Source: a virus
Length of the DNA: 23,102 bases
Virus record (IMG/VR): IMGVR_UViG_3300011115_000785
Span: 1 to 23,102 of that record
Reading direction: 5' to 3' (one strand)
Part shown: piece after piece, positions 19,053 through 23,102 of the stretch
How the letters are laid out: each line of letters opens with the position of its first letter
Numbering within the stretch: the stretch's first letter is position 1
The notes under the pieces: model-generated
Told to the model about the DNA's origin: nothing
The model's database searches: none
The model's input: only the letters and a program-made list of their open reading frames with translations
Position numbers and translations under genes: made by a program

Positions 19053-19942
19053 TTATTAATGAAATTAAGCATGGACAAGGGTTGGGAAACCAACTCTTTT
19101 GTTATGTGACCACTCGATCTATTGCCAAAGACAAAGGATATGACTTTGGATTTCTTGGCACTGAAAACTTAGGTGATCCAAGATTTAATTCTAATGGATT
19201 ATACTTTATGAATTTAGATCTTGGTAAAGATCTTGTAGAAGTTAAAAATACTTACACAGAAAAATCGACAAGAATTAAATTAAATACTTGTCACCATGAC
19301 ATGACACATGGTTGTGACGTGAGTTTGTATGATTTCGATCTTGCAAATGTTTCTGATAATACTTTAATTGACGGTATTATGCAAGACGAAAGATATTTCT
19401 ATCATCATCTTGACGAGATCAAAGATTGGTTAAAAATTAAACCAGAGTATGATACTTATGAGTTTCATCAAGATGATATTTGCATTATGAATCTTCGTGG
19501 TGGAGAATATCGCAACCTTCATGAATTATATCTTACCAGAGACTATTGGGTAAATGCAATTCAACATATGATGAAAATCAATCCAGAGATGGATTTTAGA
19601 ATTGTGACCGAAGATGTTGCAGCAGCAAATGCAATGTTTCCTGAGATTGAAGCATATCATTTTGATATCGCAAAAGATTATGCAATTATCAAAAATGCAA
19701 AATATTTAATTCTTTCTAATTCCACTTTTGGGTGTTTTCCTGCATTTACAAGTGAGACTGTAGAATATGTAATTGCACCAAAGTATTGGGCTCGTCACAA
19801 TGTATCTGATGGGTATTGGGCAACAGGTCAAAATCTATATCAAAATTGGATGTGGCAGGATCGTGAAGGGTTGCTTTTTGATTATGAGCAATGCTATAAT
19901 GAATTTGAAAAATATAAAGTAAAATCAAATACATATGCTTGA
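19049..19942 (+). CDS. GT11-like (alpha-1,2-fucosyltransferase family) glycosyltransferase
   Basis: The 297-residue protein has GQGLGNQLFCYV at the N-terminus, as GT11 enzymes do, NLRGGEYR (residues 148-155) at the place of the HxRRGD donor-binding motif, and LSNSTFGCFPAF near residue 230 at the place of SNSSFSWW. It therefore keeps the family plan, but the second Arg of the donor motif is replaced by Gly, so the donor may not be GDP-fucose. It lies in a four-base-overlap chain of glycosyltransferases. A second, more canonical GT11 gene follows at 20596, which suggests two different linkages or one divergent duplicate. Confidence 0.8.
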   Translation: MIINEIKHGQGLGNQLFCYVTTRSIAKDKGYDFGFLGTENLGDPRFNSNGLYFMNLDLGKDLVEVKNTYTEKSTRIKLNTCHHDMTHGCDVSLYDFDLANVSDNTLIDGIMQDERYFYHHLDEIKDWLKIKPEYDTYEFHQDDICIMNLRGGEYRNLHELYLTRDYWVNAIQHMMKINPEMDFRIVTEDVAAANAMFPEIEAYHFDIAKDYAIIKNAKYLILSNSTFGCFPAFTSETVEYVIAPKYWARHNVSDGYWATGQNLYQNWMWQDREGLLFDYEQCYNEFEKYKVKSNTYA

Positions 19943-20603
19943 CCTATCTAAAGTAACATTAGTTGCAATCACTTCTGTAGATTTTGATGATCATATTGTT
20001 TCACTTCAAAAAAGTATGCAACATGCAAAGTTTGCAAGAGTGGTTTTAGCAACTCACGAAAAACCAGAAAATCTTCCTGATGATATTGTCTGGGAAGATA
20101 CTGGCCGTAAATTAAATTATGAGCAGTTTAGTGAATACTGCATTTATCATATGACAAAGCATGTGCATACAGATTTTTGTCTGCATGTACACGCAGATAG
20201 TTGGATCATTCGTCCAGATCTATGGACTGATGAATTTCTTAATTATGATTATATTGGTGCTCCATGGCCTTTAAGTTATGAAGCATTTGTGGATCCTTTT
20301 GGAAGACACATTCGTGTTGGTAATGGTGGATTTTCTCTTCGTAGTAAAATGCTTTTAGATGTTCCTTCAAATATTATTATTCCATTTGAAGTCAATGAAG
20401 GAAACTACTACAAACACATGAATGCTGGGTCATATAATGAAGATGGAAATATTTGCGTACATAATAGACATCTTTATGAATTAATGGGATGTAAGTTTGC
20501 ACCTGTAGAAGTTGCTGCTAAATTTTCTTTTGAAAATCCTGTGCCAGAGACTGTCGAATCTTTTGGTTTTCATAAACACTTACCTTCTTGGGCAAATGCT
20601 TAG
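19935..20603 (+). CDS. DUF5672-type predicted glycosyltransferase
   Basis: The 222-residue protein has the DUF5672 motifs: VTLVAITSVDF at the start, DFCLHVHADSWI (residues 80-91, probably the metal/donor site), DYIGAPWP (105-112) and VGNGGFSLRS (128-137). The family is predicted to be GT-A-like and is common in polysaccharide clusters; its reaction is not established as far as I know. The gene overlaps the GT11-like genes on both sides by eight bases, so all three should be made together. No membrane span or signal is present. Confidence 0.82.
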   Translation: MLDLSKVTLVAITSVDFDDHIVSLQKSMQHAKFARVVLATHEKPENLPDDIVWEDTGRKLNYEQFSEYCIYHMTKHVHTDFCLHVHADSWIIRPDLWTDEFLNYDYIGAPWPLSYEAFVDPFGRHIRVGNGGFSLRSKMLLDVPSNIIIPFEVNEGNYYKHMNAGSYNEDGNICVHNRHLYELMGCKFAPVEVAAKFSFENPVPETVESFGFHKHLPSWANA

Positions 20604-21345
20604 TTTTAATAATCTTGGAAGATTTGGAAGACTTGGAAATCAACTCTTTCAATATGCATCTTTAAGGGGTATTGCATCTCATAATAAAGAAACCTTTATC
20701 ATTCCCGAAACAGAATTGTTTAATGTTTTTGAAATGCCTGGTGTAACAATTGGTCAACAAAATATTCAAACAATTCAAGAAAGTTTTTTTCATTTTGATG
20801 AAAGTCTTTTCAGTGACTGTAAGAATAAAGACATTGTTGGATATTTTCAATCGGAAAAATATTTCAAGCATATTGAAGATGAAATTCGTCAAGATTTTTC
20901 TTTTAAGAAGCACATCTATGATCCATGCTGGGAAATGATCAAAGAAATCCCAGAAAGAATAAGTTTACATGTGAGAAGAGGTGATTATCTTAAAAAACCA
21001 GACTGTCATCCACCATGCACAGTTGAATATTATCAACAAGCACTTTCTAAGTTTGATGATACCATTCCCGTATTAATCTTTGGTGATGATCCTCAGTGGT
21101 GTAAAGATCAAGAAATATTTTCTTCTGATCGTTTTATGATTTCTGAAGGAAACGTTGTTGAAGCTGATTTGTGTTTAATGGCAATGTGTCAAAATCATAT
21201 TCTTTCTAATAGCTCACTTGCTTGGTGGGGTGCTTGGTTGGCAAATAGTCAGTCGGTTATTGCACCAAAGAGATGGTTTGGTGCGTCTCTTCCACATAAT
21301 ACTGATGATCTTTATTTGAGTCATTGGGAGTTGATAGATGCCTGA
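20596..21345 (+). CDS. GT11 alpha-1,2-fucosyltransferase-like protein
   Basis: From the ATG at 20596 the protein has 249 residues. It keeps the GT11 motifs: GRLGNQLFQYASLRG (11-25), HVRRGDY (125-131), which binds GDP-fucose in the family, and LSNSSLAWWGAW near residue 205. An upstream in-frame ATG lies within the previous gene and gives no family-like N-terminus, so it is rejected. The start overlaps the preceding stop by eight bases. It probably adds L-fucose (or a related deoxysugar) from GDP to a glycan. Nothing in the window makes GDP-fucose for certain, so the donor may come from the host or from genes beyond the right edge. Confidence 0.87.
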   Translation: MLSFNNLGRFGRLGNQLFQYASLRGIASHNKETFIIPETELFNVFEMPGVTIGQQNIQTIQESFFHFDESLFSDCKNKDIVGYFQSEKYFKHIEDEIRQDFSFKKHIYDPCWEMIKEIPERISLHVRRGDYLKKPDCHPPCTVEYYQQALSKFDDTIPVLIFGDDPQWCKDQEIFSSDRFMISEGNVVEADLCLMAMCQNHILSNSSLAWWGAWLANSQSVIAPKRWFGASLPHNTDDLYLSHWELIDA

Positions 21346-22063
21346 ATTTTCAATTTGCATTCCTACTTACGAATATAATGGACGAGGTGTAGAATTTCTT
21401 TCTCATCTTTTTGATACTTTAGAGAAGCAAACTTTTACAGATTATGAAGTAATTGTTTCTGATCATAGTCAAGATATGGAAATTTATAATTTTTGCGAAA
21501 AATCTGGAGACAGATTTGATTTAAAATATCTAAGAAATTCTCAGCAAAGGGGAAGTCTATCACAAAATACAAATATGTGTTTTAGAGTTGCTCAAGGAAG
21601 AATCTTAAAACCAGTATATCAAGATGATTTCTTTTATGATAATGATACTCTTTTAAAAATTAAAGATGTTTTTGATACGACATCTTGTAAGTGGGTGGTA
21701 ACTGCATGTAATCATTATGATGATAACTCAAAAACTTTTTATCGAGATTTTTATCCAAATTTTGATAATCCATCTTCTACTTTATTTGGAGAAAATTTAT
21801 TGAGTTGTCCTACAGTAATTGCATTACTTAAAACTTCAATGATTGAGTTTGACGAAAATTTAAAAATGTTGATGGATTGTGAGTTTTATTATAGAATGTA
21901 TATTGAATATGGTATGCCATTTCTACTGAATGAAATTCTAATGACAAATAGATCACATTCTGGGCAAAGTCAACAGCAACAAGAGTTTAAAAATTCAATT
22001 GAATCTGAAAAAGAATATTGCTATCACAAACATGTCGCACAAAATAATTATCTGGGGTCATAA
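21338..22063 (+). CDS. Glycosyltransferase family 2
   Basis: The 241-residue protein is a GT-A enzyme of family 2: FSICIPTYEYNGRG at the N-terminus, DYEVIVSDHSQD, and the metal-binding QDD at residues 95-97 (PVYQDDFFY). A later MLMDCEFYYRMY segment probably helps place the acceptor base. No membrane segment is visible, so it should work on soluble or membrane-bound acceptors from the cytosolic side. It overlaps the previous gene by eight bases and the next by 32 bases. Donor and acceptor are unknown. Confidence 0.88.
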   Translation: MPEFSICIPTYEYNGRGVEFLSHLFDTLEKQTFTDYEVIVSDHSQDMEIYNFCEKSGDRFDLKYLRNSQQRGSLSQNTNMCFRVAQGRILKPVYQDDFFYDNDTLLKIKDVFDTTSCKWVVTACNHYDDNSKTFYRDFYPNFDNPSSTLFGENLLSCPTVIALLKTSMIEFDENLKMLMDCEFYYRMYIEYGMPFLLNEILMTNRSHSGQSQQQQEFKNSIESEKEYCYHKHVAQNNYLGS

Positions 22064-22889
22064 ACTCCACAGCCACACACATTCATATATTCACAATTCA
22101 TATTTCAAAGCATTTAAGTCTTTGGGATATGAAGTTTTTTGGTTTGATCAAACCGATGATATTTCTCAATTTGATTTTTCTAATAGTATTTTCTTTACTG
22201 AAGATCAAGTTAAATGGGGAATGCCATTAAGAAATGATTGTAAATATATTGCACATCACATTCAACCAAGTTTTTTCAATGGTATTGATTCTGTTTTAAA
22301 TCTTGGTAACTATATTGTTGATGTTGAAAAGTTTGTCAAAGTTAAAGATCAAACTTATTTTGATTCTAAAACTAAAACACTATATCAATGTTGGGCAACA
22401 GATTTACTTCCCGATGAAATTAATTTAGATGACTTTTGTGTATATGATAAATCTAAACAATATGTTAATTATGTTGGATCTCTATATGAGGAAGGACTTG
22501 AATTTGCACAAGAGTTTGGATCAATTCTAAAGGACAATCAAAAAGAGCTTCGACTTTATCATGGTGTAAGTGATGAAGAAAATCGACAACTCATAAGAGA
22601 TTCTTTTCTGTGCCCAGATTTTAGAAATTATCATCACATTAAAGTTGGATATATTCCCTGTCGTATTTTTAAAACAATTAGTTATGGACAAATAATTGGC
22701 ACAAATTCGATAAATGTCAAAAGAGTGTTTGGAGATTATGTTGTATTTGGATCAAATCCAAATGATTTATATGATAATATGGTTGAAGCAATTTTAAATC
22801 AAACGATAGATATGAAGGAAGCAATGTTATTTGTAAAGAATAATCATACTTATATAAATCGAGTTAAAACTATTTTGGAGGTATTATGA
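22032..22889 (+). CDS. Probable glycosyltransferase (GT-B-like)
   Basis: From ATG 22032 the product has 285 residues. It starts KIIIWGHKLHSHTHSYI, with a Rossmann-like strand and a His-rich turn, and ends with a region around VGYIPCRIFKTISYGQIIGTN (in part: IPCRIFKTISYGQ), which resembles the donor-binding half of GT-B enzymes, where the nucleotide sugar is held by a Glu/Ser-Gly-x-x-like loop. No DxD motif is present, as expected for GT-B. ATG 21999 also opens the frame but extends far into the previous gene. The stop overlaps the next start (ATGA). The role is inferred mainly from context and fold-like pattern. Confidence 0.65.
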   Translation: MSHKIIIWGHKLHSHTHSYIHNSYFKAFKSLGYEVFWFDQTDDISQFDFSNSIFFTEDQVKWGMPLRNDCKYIAHHIQPSFFNGIDSVLNLGNYIVDVEKFVKVKDQTYFDSKTKTLYQCWATDLLPDEINLDDFCVYDKSKQYVNYVGSLYEEGLEFAQEFGSILKDNQKELRLYHGVSDEENRQLIRDSFLCPDFRNYHHIKVGYIPCRIFKTISYGQIIGTNSINVKRVFGDYVVFGSNPNDLYDNMVEAILNQTIDMKEAMLFVKNNHTYINRVKTILEVL

Positions 22890-23102
22890 GATCTATAGTT
22901 ACGGGTGGACTTGGATTTATAGGATCAAATCTTGTTGATAGATTGATAGATCTTGGGCATGAAGTATTGGTAATTGATAATAAATCATCTAAAAGTAATG
23001 AAAATTATCATATAAATGAAAAAGCACAAAATTTTCATATAGATTTGTCAAATAAGAATAGTTTCCCAATTGTAAAGGAATTATTTGCTGATATGGATTA
23101 TG
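22886..23102 (+). CDS. NAD-dependent sugar-nucleotide epimerase/dehydratase, N-terminal part (cut by right edge)
   Basis: Seventy-two codons are visible before the window ends. They begin RSIVTGGLGFIGSNLVDRL, the GxxGxxG NAD-binding turn of extended SDR enzymes, and then HEVLVIDNKSSKSN, where the Asp at the end of the second strand favours NAD. GGAGG four bases upstream is a strong ribosome site, and the ATG overlaps the preceding stop. It is probably a UDP-glucose 4-epimerase or dTDP/GDP-sugar dehydratase; the catalytic Tyr-x3-Lys lies beyond the edge. It is the second SDR of this operon. Confidence 0.88.
   Translation, partial: MRSIVTGGLGFIGSNLVDRLIDLGHEVLVIDNKSSKSNENYHINEKAQNFHIDLSNKNSFPIVKELFADMDY

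Noticed and set aside
1-23102. CRISPR array, integrase, att sites or transposon
   Set aside because: No regularly spaced repeats, no recombinase or transposase motifs, and no terminal inverted repeats were seen; the only direct repeat is the nrdB tail.

Overview
The window looks like part of the genome of a marine T4-like myovirus, most likely a cyanophage of Prochlorococcus or Synechococcus. Four things support this: a T4 gp61-type primase next to a class Ia ribonucleotide reductase (NrdA/NrdB); T4-type late promoter motifs (TATAAATA and relatives) beside sigma70-type early promoters; low GC with tightly overlapping genes; and a tmRNA whose tag matches the marine cyanobacterial tag in 9 of 16 residues. 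The host is inferred from that tag, not shown.

Layout. (1) 1-4010: probable virion and lysis-type genes of unknown function, including a pair of very small genes (1845-2167) and an XhlA-like coiled-coil/membrane protein. (2) 4019-10989: primase, nrdA and nrdB, heavily invaded by homing endonucleases. nrdA is fractured: the N-half ends in a split-intein N-fragment, a free-standing GIY-YIG endonuclease gene follows, and the C-half begins with the intein C-fragment. The intein sits directly before the thiyl-radical cysteine. A second GIY-YIG gene plus a small passenger gene lie between nrdB and a duplicated copy of the nrdB 3' end. (3) 10986-13248: a minus-strand GIY-YIG gene, a small gene, a membrane-anchored tail-lysozyme-like protein and a small membrane protein. 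(4) 13226-15191: stable RNAs: tRNA-Arg(UCU), an I-Ssp6803I-like endonuclease, a circularly permuted two-piece tmRNA, tRNA-Thr(UGU), tRNA-Gly(UCC), a Dps-like ferritin, two small genes and tRNA-Ser(UGA). (5) 15214-23102: a closely overlapping operon for sugar-nucleotide and glycan synthesis (SDR epimerase, RfbH/E1-type dehydrase, GT17, two GT11-like, GT2, DUF5672 and another glycosyltransferase, and a second SDR cut by the window edge).

How it fits together. Primase and RNR supply replication. The tRNAs and tmRNA tune or rescue translation in the infected cell. The sugar operon probably decorates virions or alters a surface glycan. The strongest observations are: the phage-borne permuted tmRNA, which keeps the G3-U70 alanine identity pair but has a tag ending in -SLV instead of -VAA; a recurring device in which a hairpin holds a late promoter in or at its loop just upstream of three endonuclease genes from two unrelated nuclease families; the fractured nrdA; and the nrdB-tail duplication left by an endonuclease insertion.
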